Part shown: positions 54,047 to 63,320 of the stretch, in pieces
Numbering within the stretch: the first letter of the stretch is position 1
Layout of the letters: each line of letters opens with the position of its first letter
NCBI GenBank assembly: GCA_024404095.1
Contig: JAKSQO010000012.1
Span: 1 to 64,000 of the forward strand
Direction of reading: 5' to 3'
DNA length: 64,000 nt
Source of the DNA: Clostridia bacterium
Lineage (GTDB): Bacteria > Bacillota > Clostridia > Oscillospirales > Acutalibacteraceae
Notes under the pieces: generated by a model
Database searches by the model: none
Seen by the model: only the letters and a program-made list of their open reading frames with translations
What the model was told of the DNA's origin: nothing
Made by a program: the position numbers and the translations under genes

Positions 54047-55582
54047 TTATTTTATTGGTATCATCAGCATGGCTTTATTCTCAAGATAATCTGCTGTCAG
54101 CCCGTTTTCGCTCATAATCTCCTCAACCGTGGTGTTGTAATGCTTGGCGATATCCCAGAGGCTTTCCTTTCCCGAGCAGAAATAGACCGTCAGCGATGAT
54201 TTTCTTTCTTTTTTGCTCATCTCGTCGGGTACGGTTAAAGCCGAAAGTACCTTCTCACGCGAGGTTGAGAAAACCATGGCGGAAATATTTATTTCGGCTT
54301 TAAAGTCAGCTGTGCCGTCACCGCTCAATGTGCAGGCGAAACCGCTGATAACGAGGTTCGGAGCACATTCAAGATTTGACTTGTCTGTGTCCGTTGAGTG
54401 TGAATACTCAAATTCCGCCTCACGCTCACACGAAACTGGGGAGCCGTCAGCGTCAATTATTATCAGACTGAGCGGAATTCTGCCCTTGATTTCCATTTTG
54501 TTATCCGAAAAGCCGCATTTGATTTCGGGTGCGGAAATAACGGAAGCGTAGATTTTCTGCGGCTTAAGAGATGCGATGTCAAGGCTCTGCCGTACGGAGA
54601 ATGAGTCGGAAAACTCACATTCGATTTTCCTGAAATCATAAAGTCCGTAGGTCATATCCAGCTCGGTCTGTGTCGAATATGCGTCTGTAATCGTGTTGAC
54701 GGAGGAATCCTCGAACGCGTTGACGTGTGCGCAGATTTCAGCGTTTATGTTCATATATCTGTATTCGCCGTCATTGTCAACCTTCGGCTCGGCGCTCAGC
54801 TGAATTACATTCAGCTTAATGTCGGTTTTACAGCTGTCGTTAAAGTCAGCGGCCTCGACAATCTCGTTAAAAGGAATACTGCACCCGAGAACCGCCGTTT
54901 CGTTCTCCTGCGTGTCGGAGGAATACAGCGTTTTAACCGCAAGCTCACCCTTTATCAGGAGCTTGCCTTTTATTATTTTTGTTTCGCTCACAATCGGGGC
55001 GGCATAGCAGTCGAGCACCTTGCCGATACCGTGCATATTGCTGCCGACCTCCTCGACAGATGAAAGCTGAAAGCTTTTGCAAGCCGAGGCAACGGAGCTG
55101 CTGATGTCAATGCCTTTTCTTTTCAGCTGAATTCCGTTGCCCGAAGCCGATGAAATCAGCGTGTCGCAGCTCGTCCCGCAGACCTTGAATTTAATGCTGA
55201 CAACGCCGTGAATATCTATGCGCCTTTTGCTGACCGCACGGCAGTTGACGTAGTCTGTTTTTGCCGTGCAGATAAGAAGAGCAGAGTCGTATGCCGAGGT
55301 CAGTTCGGCGTATTTTGAAAACGGATAGTCGCTTCTGTAAGAGCAGATATTGTTCTTTTCGTCGGAGTAGATGACGGTGATTTTTGCGTTGCCGTCCGCC
55401 GTTGCACGGTCACCGATGATTTTTGAGTTTGTGATATCCGTCTGAATTGTGCATTTCAGAATCCGCATAATGTCGGGACAATAGTCAGGCAGGCTGATAT
55501 CGCAGTCAACGGACTGCTCGCTAAAGCTGTTGTTGTAAATTTTCTGAGTTCCTATTTCTTTTGTTGTTAGTTCAATGCTCAT
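54047..55582 (-). CDS. DUF3794 (SPOCS) protein with C-terminal LysM
   Basis: This 511-residue protein carries DUF3794-type repeats (for example ALLICTAKTDYVNC and KIKGRIPLSLIIID), known from spore-coat proteins such as SipL, and a C-terminal LysM domain (about 462-508) of the form SLWDIAKHYNTTVEEIM. This suggests coat or cortex assembly in the forespore. It indicates a spore-forming lineage. A signal peptide is not seen, as expected for a mother-cell coat protein. Confidence 0.8.
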   Translation of the reverse strand: MSIELTTKEIGTQKIYNNSFSEQSVDCDISLPDYCPDIMRILKCTIQTDITNSKIIGDRATADGNAKITVIYSDEKNNICSYRSDYPFSKYAELTSAYDSALLICTAKTDYVNCRAVSKRRIDIHGVVSIKFKVCGTSCDTLISSASGNGIQLKRKGIDISSSVASACKSFQLSSVEEVGSNMHGIGKVLDCYAAPIVSETKIIKGKLLIKGELAVKTLYSSDTQENETAVLGCSIPFNEIVEAADFNDSCKTDIKLNVIQLSAEPKVDNDGEYRYMNINAEICAHVNAFEDSSVNTITDAYSTQTELDMTYGLYDFRKIECEFSDSFSVRQSLDIASLKPQKIYASVISAPEIKCGFSDNKMEIKGRIPLSLIIIDADGSPVSCEREAEFEYSHSTDTDKSNLECAPNLVISGFACTLSGDGTADFKAEINISAMVFSTSREKVLSALTVPDEMSKKERKSSLTVYFCSGKESLWDIAKHYNTTVEEIMSENGLTADYLENKAMLMIPIK

Positions 55583-55638
55583 ATAAATAACCTCTCTTTA
55601 ATTTTCTGGTTATCACATTATATGAGCGCAAATCCGAA

Positions 55639-57000
55639 TTATGCCAATTCGAGTGTCCATCCCTTAACATTGCGAACGGTGTTGATGACCTCCGCTTTTT
55701 CGGCAGGTGTCAGATTCGTGTTGAGCGCATGCTCGGCAAAGCTGACGGTTGCGGGCATTAACTCGTTAAGAGCGTTTACAATACTGTAAATGCTTTCCTT
55801 TGAAAGATTTACGCAGTAGCCGAAGTCAATGCTTTTATTTATACTGTTTTCCGCAAACCGTACAGTTTCAAGATTAGCGCAGCCGCTAAAAGCCGAACCG
55901 AAATCAGTACAGCTCTGGGTAAATAATGTGCCGTTGATTTCCTTCAGTGAGCAGCAGCCCTCAAAAGCATGGTACATTCCCGCAAGAATACGCATTTCAC
56001 CTGTTTCAAGATATTCAAGTGACCTGCAATTTGAAAATGCATTACTTAAACTTCTACAGCCGATAAGCTTGCCGAGATATGCATTGGTTAAGTTAGTACA
56101 TCCGCTGAATGCGCTGTCAAGGGTTTCGATTTTTTCGGTATTGTGAAGAATAACGGTTTTGAGGTTTGTTCTTCCCGAAAAAATACCGCCCGTCTCTTTT
56201 ATGTTTGGTGCGTTCAATTCAACCTTTGTAATGTTTGTACTGATTTTAGAGCTTCCCAAGCTTCTGAGCGACTCATAATTCATCACAGGAAGCTCGTAAA
56301 GCTGAGTACCGCCTGCGAAGAGGGTGTTACTGAATGAAGTTTTGTTGCGTATGGCGGCATCAATAAGCTCCCAGTTGTGAGCCTTTTCAGCCATTTCGTC
56401 AATATCGGACTGAAGCTGTGCAACCTCAAGTCTGTGACTGTTTTCGACGCACGAAGCCTCATAGTTCAGCTGAGCGATTTCGGCATTCTTCTGAGCTGTC
56501 ACGTTTTCGGTGTTTCTCTTTTCCTCGGCGATTTTTGCGTTGAGATTAAAAATCTCCTTTTCGTGATTGCGCTTCAGGGTTTGTATTTCATCCCTGCAGT
56601 CAAGGTACGCCTTGTTCTCGGCTTCGGTCTTAAAGCGGTCAAAAATCGTTTCGGTAGGCGAGAGCTGCTTGCAAAATTCGGGCAGAAGACTGCTTGCAAC
56701 GGCGATTCTGACTTTTTTTGAGGTCAGCACAGCCTCTTTTTCGTAAGCGACAACAGCAAGCTCAAAGCCGCTTGTATCTCTCAACACCTCCCACGGAACA
56801 CAGACGCAGTTTGCCTTGATGTCGAGCACATAATACCTGCCCTTTGAGCTTTTGAAAACAGCCGCTTTCGTGTCAAAAATACGCCAGCTTCGGTCAAAAT
56901 GAAAACGGAAGCTGACGGTTTCGTTGCAATCCGCGGTGATGGAAAACTTATCCGCACCGAGCATATTCTGCCTTTCAAGGCTTAAATCATATGTTATCAT
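55639..57000 (-). CDS. Orphan coiled-coil/LRR protein with phage-fibre features
   Basis: The start at 57000 has GGAG 7 bases upstream, giving 453 residues. The N-terminal ~105 residues are a beta domain (VSFRFHFDRSWRIFD) of the kind that anchors receptor-binding proteins to phage baseplates. Residues about 125-215 form a coiled coil (FNLNAKIAEEKRNTENV). About 225-390 are BspA-type LRRs with SGCTNL/SNCRSL pieces. The end (LTPAEKAEVINTVRNVKGW) is common in phage-encoded LRR fibres. No signal peptide, no membrane helix and no neighbouring phage genes. Alternative: a host LRR protein of unknown role. Confidence 0.6.
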   Translation of the reverse strand: MITYDLSLERQNMLGADKFSITADCNETVSFRFHFDRSWRIFDTKAAVFKSSKGRYYVLDIKANCVCVPWEVLRDTSGFELAVVAYEKEAVLTSKKVRIAVASSLLPEFCKQLSPTETIFDRFKTEAENKAYLDCRDEIQTLKRNHEKEIFNLNAKIAEEKRNTENVTAQKNAEIAQLNYEASCVENSHRLEVAQLQSDIDEMAEKAHNWELIDAAIRNKTSFSNTLFAGGTQLYELPVMNYESLRSLGSSKISTNITKVELNAPNIKETGGIFSGRTNLKTVILHNTEKIETLDSAFSGCTNLTNAYLGKLIGCRSLSNAFSNCRSLEYLETGEMRILAGMYHAFEGCCSLKEINGTLFTQSCTDFGSAFSGCANLETVRFAENSINKSIDFGYCVNLSKESIYSIVNALNELMPATVSFAEHALNTNLTPAEKAEVINTVRNVKGWTLELA

Positions 57001-57079
57001 TGAATTTCTCCTTTTCCCTTTAGCATCCCCACATAATATTATAGAGAACATTTGTTCACTTTGTCAACACTTTTTTTAC

Positions 57080-57108
57080 TTTACAATCTGTAAATTTTGG
57101 TGTATCAT
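57080..57108 (+). promoter_or_regulatory. Promoter of manA
   Basis: TTTACA (57080-57085), a 17-base spacer and TATCAT (57103-57108). Confidence 0.5.
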
Positions 57109-57141
57109 TATAAGGTAATTTTGAAAAAAGAGGTATTCACT

Positions 57142-58101
57142 ATGGAAATGGTAAAACTTACACCGTCTGTTGCCGACAACATCTGGGGCGGCACAAGACT
57201 TATAACAGAATACGGTATCAAGACCGACAAAAATCCTGCCGCTGAGGCATGGGTGCTTTCATGTCATCCCGCAGGCCCGTCAACCGTTCAGAACGGCGAG
57301 TTTGCAGGCAAAACATTGCAGGACGCTTTCCTTGCCGATAAGTCAATCTGCGGCAAGAAGGGCGAGAGATTTGAGTTTTTCCCGCTTCTTATCAAGTTCA
57401 TTGACGCTAAGCAGAATCTTTCAATCCAGGTTCATCCCGACGACGAGTACGCAATGCGTGTTGAGGGCGAGTACGGCAAGACTGAGGCATGGTACATTCT
57501 CGACTGCGACCCCGACGCTGAGCTTATTCTCGGCTTTAACCGTGAGGTAAGCGTTGAGGAGTTCAAAAAGGCTGCTCAAAGTGACGAGATGATGGACATC
57601 TGCAACAAGATAAAGGTTAAGAAGGGCGACCTGTTCTTTATCGAATCGGGCACAATGCACGCTATCTGTAAGGGTATTCTTCTTGCCGAGGTTCAGCAGA
57701 ATTCAAACACAACATACCGAATCTATGACTACGGCAGACTCGGCAAAGACGGCAAGCCCCGTGAACTTCACGTTGACAAGGCTGCTGATGTAACAAAGCT
57801 CTGTCCTCCCGAAATCAAGGACGCATCTGAGCGCAAGACAGAAAAGTTCGAGGGCGCTGTACGTGCTGAGCTTACAACCTGCGACCTGTTCACAATGTAT
57901 AAGCTCGATGTTGACGGAAGCTTTACAGCAATCGCAGACGATGAGTCGTTCGTTTCACTTCTCTGCCTCGAGGGCGAGGGCAAGGTTAAATGCGGTAATA
58001 CCGAGCTGACAATGGTTAAGGGCGAGAGCATTTTCATTCCTGCTTCAAGCGGTGAGTTTACTGTTGAGGGTAAGCTCGAAATCCTCGAAAGTACACTTTA
58101 A
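57142..58101 (+). CDS. manA: Mannose-6-phosphate isomerase, class I
   Basis: This zinc enzyme interconverts fructose-6-phosphate and mannose-6-phosphate. The metal ligands lie in QVHPDDEYA near 97, KTEAWYIL follows, and a later His lies in GTMHAI near 170; the cupin C-terminus ends in GESIFIPASSGEFTVEG. At 319 residues it is the short Firmicutes form. ATG at 57142 with AGAGG was preferred to an upstream frame. Confidence 0.92.
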   Translation: MEMVKLTPSVADNIWGGTRLITEYGIKTDKNPAAEAWVLSCHPAGPSTVQNGEFAGKTLQDAFLADKSICGKKGERFEFFPLLIKFIDAKQNLSIQVHPDDEYAMRVEGEYGKTEAWYILDCDPDAELILGFNREVSVEEFKKAAQSDEMMDICNKIKVKKGDLFFIESGTMHAICKGILLAEVQQNSNTTYRIYDYGRLGKDGKPRELHVDKAADVTKLCPPEIKDASERKTEKFEGAVRAELTTCDLFTMYKLDVDGSFTAIADDESFVSLLCLEGEGKVKCGNTELTMVKGESIFIPASSGEFTVEGKLEILESTL

Positions 58102-58111
58102 TTACAGTAAT

Positions 58112-58142
58112 AAATACCCCTGTTTATGCAGGGGTATTTTTT
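58112..58142 (+). terminator. Terminator of manA
   Basis: AAATACCCCTG pairs with CAGGGGTATTT, then TTT. Confidence 0.85.
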
Positions 58143-58192
58143 CATAGTGAACCGTTTGTAATTTTTCACACTGTTCAGAATAACAGAACTTT

Positions 58193-58219
58193 GTAGGGTG
58201 CGGCGTCCTCGACGCACCG
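58193..58219. repeat. GGTGCG/CGCACC hairpin repeat, copy 2
   Basis: TAGGGTGCGGCGTCCTCGAC then GCACC differs by little from 23304-23331. Confidence 0.6.
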
Positions 58220-58240
58220 TGCAGATGTTTAAAGAAATGT

Positions 58241-58327
58241 GTCATTGCGAGCGACAGCGAAGCAATCCATAATGCAGACCGTCAGTAAGCGTAGATTGCC
58301 ACGGTCGTTACACTCCCTCGCAATGAC
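58241..58327. repeat. Dispersed 87-bp palindromic element, copy 2
   Basis: It begins GTCATTGCGAG and ends CTCGCAATGAC, exactly 87 bases like copy 1 at 23087. The outer parts and TAGATTGCCACGGTCGTT are nearly identical to copy 1; the central 25 or so bases differ. A truncated relative of the second repeat type follows at 58342-58372. Confidence 0.75.
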
Positions 58328-58479
58328 AGAGCTGTAAATAATTGTCATTATGAGGAGCGACAAAGAATCTCATATAGATTGAAATATAGAATTTATTAAA
58401 CAAATTATTCCGATAAATGAGAGATTTTATATTCTCATTCGTCTAATAAGTGAAGATATCTTCGGAAAGGAGAATGTTT

Positions 58480-59034
58480 ATGGATAACGGTGCAGGTAGC
58501 TACCGCCGTTTTCTTGACGGTGATGACAGCGGAATAGTCGAAATCATACGTGACTATAAGGACGGTCTGACCCTGTATCTTAACGGATATGTCAGAAACA
58601 TTTTCACCGCCGAAGAGCTGATGGAAGAAACCTTCTTCAGACTTATGACGAAAAAACCTAAATTCAAAGGCAAGAGCTCATTCAAAACGTGGCTGTATGC
58701 AATCGGAAGAAATACGGCGACCGATTACCTCAGAAAGCAGTCGAAAACGGCTTTGCAGGACGAGATGAGCGATGAGATTATTTCCGAGGAAAACAGCGTT
58801 GAAAAGGAATATCTGAAAGAAGAAAGTAAAATCAGACTCTATAAGGCGATGAAACGGATTAAGCCCGAGTATGAGCAGGTTCTGTATCTGACATTTTTTG
58901 AGGGATGCTCCAATGAGCAGGCGGCATCCGTGATGAAAAAGAACAGACGTCAGATTGAAAACCTTGTTTACAGAGCAAAAAAGGCTCTTAAGGTTGAGCT
59001 TGAAAAGGAGGATTTTACTTATGAAGGATTATAA
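58480..59034 (+). CDS. RNA polymerase sigma factor, ECF type
   Basis: This 184-residue factor has region 2 with EELMEETFFRLM and FKTWLYAIGRN, and region 4 with MKRIKPEYEQVLYLTFFEGCSNEQAASVM followed by a helix-turn-helix. ATG at 58480 has AAAGGAG 8 bases upstream. It overlaps the following membrane protein by 14 bases, the typical sigma/anti-sigma arrangement. It probably recognises its own promoter, but no -35 motif could be assigned. Confidence 0.88.
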   Translation: MDNGAGSYRRFLDGDDSGIVEIIRDYKDGLTLYLNGYVRNIFTAEELMEETFFRLMTKKPKFKGKSSFKTWLYAIGRNTATDYLRKQSKTALQDEMSDEIISEENSVEKEYLKEESKIRLYKAMKRIKPEYEQVLYLTFFEGCSNEQAASVMKKNRRQIENLVYRAKKALKVELEKEDFTYEGL

Positions 59035-59794
59035 TCAGATTGCATCTGAACTGCTTGAAAGACGTGACGAATTTGTTACAGAGCAGAGAAGAAAGCGCAG
59101 AAACACAATCAAAGCAGGTACATCGGTAATTTGCGTTGTTGCTGTTGCGATTGGCGTTGGACTGTGGAAAAAGAATGACATAAAGAAACCCGAGGTGCAG
59201 GGTGGGGCGGTGACGCAGATTTATACGGAAATAGTTGAACCGCAGACAAAAGGGGAAGACAACACAAAAGTAGATTCGCCGACAAAGGGCGAGAACGGCA
59301 CAACGGTGACCGAAAAGACAGAAAAAAAGAAAATTGACGGAACGGATACAACTGAAGAAATCAGCTATCTTGTGAAAAAAATTATCACGAACTACCCGAC
59401 AAGCGGTGATGCCTGCTATGTAGCACCGAGAAACGGTATGCAGTTTTCCTCACGTGAGGTTGAGGCAGCATTAAAGGATGCAAAAGAGAGAAATCAGAAG
59501 GTAACTCTTCTTGTATCGATAGATATTTTTAAGGATTCGGATAAAGTAGATGATGCGACGGAGGAGTATAACCGTCTGAGCTTACTCGGATATCACTTCT
59601 ATACAATTCCCGTATGGGAATACGAGGGGGAGGACGCAAGAAAGGTTTACCGTCAGGAAATTGTCACATTGCTCACAAGCGATATGATTGAAAACTTCTC
59701 AATAAACCCCGAGTACGGATATTTTATTGATTTCCTTACCAACGGTGACAACTCTCCGCTTGATTTCAACTATGCAAAACCGATTGAGTTTTGA
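59021..59794 (+). CDS. Probable anti-sigma factor with extracytoplasmic sensor domain
   Basis: This 257-residue protein has a short charged cytoplasmic N-terminus (1-28, ELLERRDEFVTEQRRKRR), one membrane helix (about 29-48), a Thr/Lys-rich linker and a soluble domain of about 130 residues beginning near TTEEISYL. The classic zinc motif H-x3-C-x2-C is absent, so it is not a ZAS-type anti-sigma. The call rests on gene overlap with the sigma gene and topology. Confidence 0.65.
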   Translation: MKDYNQIASELLERRDEFVTEQRRKRRNTIKAGTSVICVVAVAIGVGLWKKNDIKKPEVQGGAVTQIYTEIVEPQTKGEDNTKVDSPTKGENGTTVTEKTEKKKIDGTDTTEEISYLVKKIITNYPTSGDACYVAPRNGMQFSSREVEAALKDAKERNQKVTLLVSIDIFKDSDKVDDATEEYNRLSLLGYHFYTIPVWEYEGEDARKVYRQEIVTLLTSDMIENFSINPEYGYFIDFLTNGDNSPLDFNYAKPIEF

Positions 59795-59817
59795 TGTATG
59801 TCGGTCTGAACGGTGGC

Positions 59818-59896
59818 GGCAATCCACGATTACCGATAACCTGCAAATGGATTACTTCGCTTACGCTCGCAATGACATTTGTTTTTCAGAATGACG
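59818..59896. repeat. Degenerate GTCATTGCGAG-type repeat
   Basis: GCAATCCACGATTACC, GGATTACTTCGCTTACGCTC and GCAATGACATTTG recall the ends of the 87-bp elements in rearranged form, next to CAGAATGACG of the second type. Confidence 0.5.
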
Positions 59897-59908
59897 TAAG
59901 TTCATCAT

Positions 59909-59947
59909 GGCCGAAAAAAATAACGGGCAGAGGTTTCTCTGCCCGTT
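59909..59947 (-). terminator. Terminator of the lipid kinase gene
   Basis: AACGGGCAGAG pairs with CTCTGCCCGTT around GTTT. On the minus strand it is followed by ATTTTTTTC. Confidence 0.85.
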
Positions 59948-59960
59948 TAGCTATGCTTTT

Positions 59961-60866
59961 TTATTCGGGAACGGCGAAATTCAATGCGCCGGGAACGATT
60001 TCAACGGTGAAATTCTTCTCGTAGATTATCTCGCCGTCAAGAGAGTAGGCGAAGCCGTCCTCTGCGACAACCTCAACCTGTTTAGCCTGACGGTAAACGA
60101 TAACTTCCTTGAAATTCGGGTCGTCAAGGTGATTGCCTGCCGTGTAGGAGCCGAGGAGCTTGACAAACTTAAGTCTTGAAATCGGATGAACAAGGCATAC
60201 TTCAATAATGCCGTCATCTGTCTTGGCTCTCGGAGCGCACTTGAATGAGCCGCCGACATACTGACCGTTCGCAACCGTGCAAAGCAATGCACTGCCTTTG
60301 GGGTTCAGAAGCTCGCCGTCAGCGAAAACCTTGAACTTATTGTTCATGCTCTTGATAAGAGCTCTGACAACGCCCTTTGTGTAAGCGTTCTTGTTGCCGT
60401 GTCCTGTCTTTTCACGTTCCTCGTTGATAGTGATTGCAACCGTTGTGTCAAAGCCGAAGTTGACAACATTGTTGCTGTATCTGTCGCCGACCTTGAGCAG
60501 GTCAAGCTTCTGAACAGGTGCGTCAATCAGCTTCTGAATGTCCATGAACTTATCCGCACCGCCGAAAGCCTTAACAAAATCGTTTCCGCTTCCGCAGGGA
60601 TAACAGCCGACCTGAGCCTTGCTGAAACCGACAGCACCGTTGAAAACCTCATTTATTGTGCCGTCACCGCCGCAGGCGAAGAAACGCACTTCCTCATCGG
60701 GGTGTTCTTCGCACCATTTCTTAACAAAAACGGTTGCATCGCCGACAGCCTTTGTAAGATAGATTTCACAGTTTTCTTTCTGCGAGGATTTCTCAATGCC
60801 GTCACGGATAGTCTGTTCTGCTTTGCCTTCGCCGGCAAAAGGATTGATAACGAATACAAATTTCAT
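59961..60866 (-). CDS. Diacylglycerol/lipid kinase, YegS/DgkB family
   Basis: This 301-residue cytoplasmic lipid kinase has the nucleotide motif NPFAGEGKA near residue 8 and the DAGK signature ACGGDGTINEVFNG near 66, with a later GSGNDF. It probably returns diacylglycerol to phosphatidic acid. ATG at 60866 is preceded by AAAGGGG. It starts 22 bases after the YhhN gene on the same strand. Confidence 0.88.
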   Translation of the reverse strand: MKFVFVINPFAGEGKAEQTIRDGIEKSSQKENCEIYLTKAVGDATVFVKKWCEEHPDEEVRFFACGGDGTINEVFNGAVGFSKAQVGCYPCGSGNDFVKAFGGADKFMDIQKLIDAPVQKLDLLKVGDRYSNNVVNFGFDTTVAITINEEREKTGHGNKNAYTKGVVRALIKSMNNKFKVFADGELLNPKGSALLCTVANGQYVGGSFKCAPRAKTDDGIIEVCLVHPISRLKFVKLLGSYTAGNHLDDPNFKEVIVYRQAKQVEVVAEDGFAYSLDGEIIYEKNFTVEIVPGALNFAVPE

Positions 60867-60888
60867 AGTGATACCCCTTTTTTTATTT

Positions 60889-61557
60889 TCAGCCAATCAT
60901 AAGTATACCCTGAGTGATAAGAAGCTCTCCGAGTACATATGTAAGCATAACTGTAAAGTGGCGCTTAAAAATCAGATTTTCGTTCTTGTGATATCTGACA
61001 AGATAAAGCGTGCAGTCGGAAATGAAGAAAAGAACCGCGCCGATGTAGGCAATCAGAGCGCCCGGTGTGCGGAATGTCATCAGCTGCATAAGTGAGAACA
61101 CATTCATCATACTGTTGCACAGCAGGTAAATATACATCGGAACAAGCATTGACTTCGGTGTGGTCGGCTTAAGCGAGCGGACAATGAAGAGCGCGATTGT
61201 GAAATAAACTATTGCCGCAGGAATTACAATCCACCAGATTATACCGCTGAGCGAGTTAGTGAACACGTTGATAGCGTACACCGCGATAAACGAGAAGTGC
61301 GACAGCATAAAGCTGATTCCGCCGAAAACAAACCACTTGTTGCCCTTGCCCATCAGCAGCACATCGCCGAGCCAGCTTGTCAGCAGGGCACAGATAAGCA
61401 CCCACGAATGGTGGTCGGTTGAGAAAATGTAGTAAAGAAGAATGAGAATCAGCAGAAACGGCTTTGTTCTTTTTCTCTTTTTTGAATCGTCATTCCAGCT
61501 GTCAATTAAATGGATTACGGTTGCTATTGCAAGTAAGCCGAGAAATAAAAATTTCAT
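60889..61557 (-). CDS. YhhN-family integral membrane protein, second paralogue
   Basis: This protein of about 222 residues has the same helix pattern and motif (SWLGDVLLMGKGNKWFVFG near 75) as the paralogue at 47702. The start at 61557 has GGAGGG 4 bases upstream. It is probably cotranscribed with the lipid kinase, hinting at a shared role in membrane lipid turnover. Confidence 0.8.
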   Translation of the reverse strand: MKFLFLGLLAIATVIHLIDSWNDDSKKRKRTKPFLLILILLYYIFSTDHHSWVLICALLTSWLGDVLLMGKGNKWFVFGGISFMLSHFSFIAVYAINVFTNSLSGIIWWIVIPAAIVYFTIALFIVRSLKPTTPKSMLVPMYIYLLCNSMMNVFSLMQLMTFRTPGALIAYIGAVLFFISDCTLYLVRYHKNENLIFKRHFTVMLTYVLGELLITQGILMIG

Positions 61558-61596
61558 AAAACCCTCCTGAGTATCTGTTAAACTTTTCATGGATTT

Positions 61597-61717
61597 GTCA
61601 TTGCAGGGGATGGCGACGAAGAATCCCTGCTTACAGTCAACTGAGATTCTTCACTTCGTTCAGAATGACATCTGTAAATTCTGTCATTGCGAGGAGCACA
61701 GCGACGTGGCAATCTGC
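61597..61717. repeat. Repeat cluster: second-type element plus partial 87-bp element
   Basis: GTCATTGCAGGGGATGGCGA...GAAGAATCC and GATTCTTCACTTCGTTCAGA then ATGACA form inverted ends about 75 bases apart (61597-61673). A truncated GTCATTGCGAGGAGCAC...GCAATCTGCGC follows (61682-61717). Confidence 0.6.
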
Positions 61718-61794
61718 GCTTAAAAATCTTTTTGTTCCTGCAAATCCGTGAAATGTCAAATTTTTACTTATTATATCATATGTTTAAATAAAAT

Positions 61795-61829
61795 TCAACA
61801 AAAAGATGCACCCCAAATGGGATGCATCT
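61795..61829 (-). terminator. Terminator of proS
   Basis: AGATGCA and CCC pair with TGCATCT and GGG around AAAT. The minus-strand transcript then reads TTTTTG. Confidence 0.8.
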
Positions 61830-61854
61830 GAAATTTTTATTTAATTTGTATAAA

Positions 61855-63291
61855 TCAATAAGCCTTGCCCCAATAAAGCATATGCTTTGCAGGCTTGCCG
61901 CAGCAAACGCAGGTGTCAGCAAGGTGCTCCTGCTCGAAGGGGATACAGCGTGATGTAATTCCTGCCTCTTCCTTAAGCTTGTCCTCACACTCTCTGTCAC
62001 CGCACCACATCGCACGGATAAATCCGGGCTTGTTGTCGGCGATGTCCTTAAGCTCTGCCATATCGGTAGCTGTGAATGTCATCTCAGCTCTGCGCTCGAG
62101 TGCCTTGTTGTAAAGACCGTCACGAACTGCCTCAAGAAGCTCGGGAATCTTTGTTTCAAGCTCGTCAAGTGAAACAAAAATCTTTTCACGGTTGTCACGT
62201 CTTACGATAACGCACTGATTCTTTTCGATATCCTTAGGACCGATTTCAAGACGGAGCGGAACGCCCTTCATCTCGTACTCGGCAAACTTCCAGCCTGCGC
62301 TGTTGTCTGATGTGTCAGCCTTAACACGGCAGATGCCCGAAAGCTTCTGGCGAAGCTCCTCAGCCTTTTCAAGAACGCCCTCTTTGTGAGCGGCGATAGG
62401 AACGATGATAACCTGTGTCGGAGCAACAGCAGGGGGGAGAACAAGACCGTTGTCATCACCGTGAGTCATGATAACCGCACCGATAAGACGTGTTGTCATA
62501 CCCCATGAGGTCTGGAACGGGTGATGCTGCTGATTGTCGCGACCGCTGTAGAGAATGTTGAATGCCTTTGCGAAGCCGTCACCGAAGTAGTGTGAAGTAC
62601 CGCTCTGAAGAGCCTTGCCGTCGTGCATAAGAGCTTCGATTGTGTATGTATCCTCAGCGCCTGCAAAACGCTCCTTGGCTGTCTTAACGCCCTTGACAAC
62701 GGGCATTGCGAGGTACTTCTCACAGAACTCAGCATAGACGTTGAGCATACGGATTGTCTCTTCCTGTGCCTCCTCGGCTGTTTCGTGGATTGTGTGACCC
62801 TCCTGCCAGAGGAACTCTCTTGAACGCAGGAACGGACGTGTTGTCTTTTCCCAGCGAACAACGCTTACCCACTGATTGTAGAGCTTGGGAAGGTCGCGGT
62901 ATGAGTGAACAACATTTGCGTAATGCTCACAGAAAAGTGTTTCCGATGTGGGACGGACGCAAAGTCTTTCCTCAAGCTTCTCGCTGCCGCCGTGAGTTAC
63001 CCACGCAACCTCGGGAGCGAAGCCCTCAACGTGATCCTTTTCCTTGTTAAGAAGGCTCTCGGGGATGAACATCGGCATACATACATTCTCGTGACCTGTT
63101 GCCTTGAACATTGAGTCAAGAATGTGCTGAATGTTTTCCCAGATAGCATAGCCGTAAGGTCTTATAACCATGCAGCCCTTAACGCTTGTGTATTCAATAA
63201 GCTCTGCTTTTTTAACAACGTCGGTATACCATTTAGCGAAGTCCTCATCCATTGAGGTGATTTCTTCAACCATTTTTTTCTGCTGTGCCAT
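61855..63291 (-). CDS. proS: Prolyl-tRNA synthetase (short, archaeal/eukaryote-like type)
   Basis: This 478-residue class II synthetase charges tRNA-Pro. It lacks the editing insertion of the long bacterial form. Motif 2 is [14 protein letters not shown] near 148, motif 3 is in [20 protein letters not shown] near 283, and the C-terminal zinc-like extension has cysteines in MWCGDREC and CVCCG and ends in WGKAY. It is the second gene of an acpP-proS operon. No T-box leader was found in the 29 bases before it or in front of acpP. Confidence 0.96.
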   Translation of the reverse strand: MAQQKKMVEEITSMDEDFAKWYTDVVKKAELIEYTSVKGCMVIRPYGYAIWENIQHILDSMFKATGHENVCMPMFIPESLLNKEKDHVEGFAPEVAWVTHGGSEKLEERLCVRPTSETLFCEHYANVVHSYRDLPKLYNQWVSVVRWEKTTRPFLRSREFLWQEGHTIHETAEEAQEETIRMLNVYAEFCEKYLAMPVVKGVKTAKERFAGAEDTYTIEALMHDGKALQSGTSHYFGDGFAKAFNILYSGRDNQQHHPFQTSWGMTTRLIGAVIMTHGDDNGLVLPPAVAPTQVIIVPIAAHKEGVLEKAEELRQKLSGICRVKADTSDNSAGWKFAEYEMKGVPLRLEIGPKDIEKNQCVIVRRDNREKIFVSLDELETKIPELLEAVRDGLYNKALERRAEMTFTATDMAELKDIADNKPGFIRAMWCGDRECEDKLKEEAGITSRCIPFEQEHLADTCVCCGKPAKHMLYWGKAY

Positions 63292-63320
63292 ATAACTGAC
63301 CGCCTTTCAACTTAAGAGGA

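Noticed and set aside
63292..63320. T-box leader for proS
   Set aside because: Only 29 bases separate acpP and proS, and no T-box sequence or specifier loop is seen before acpP.
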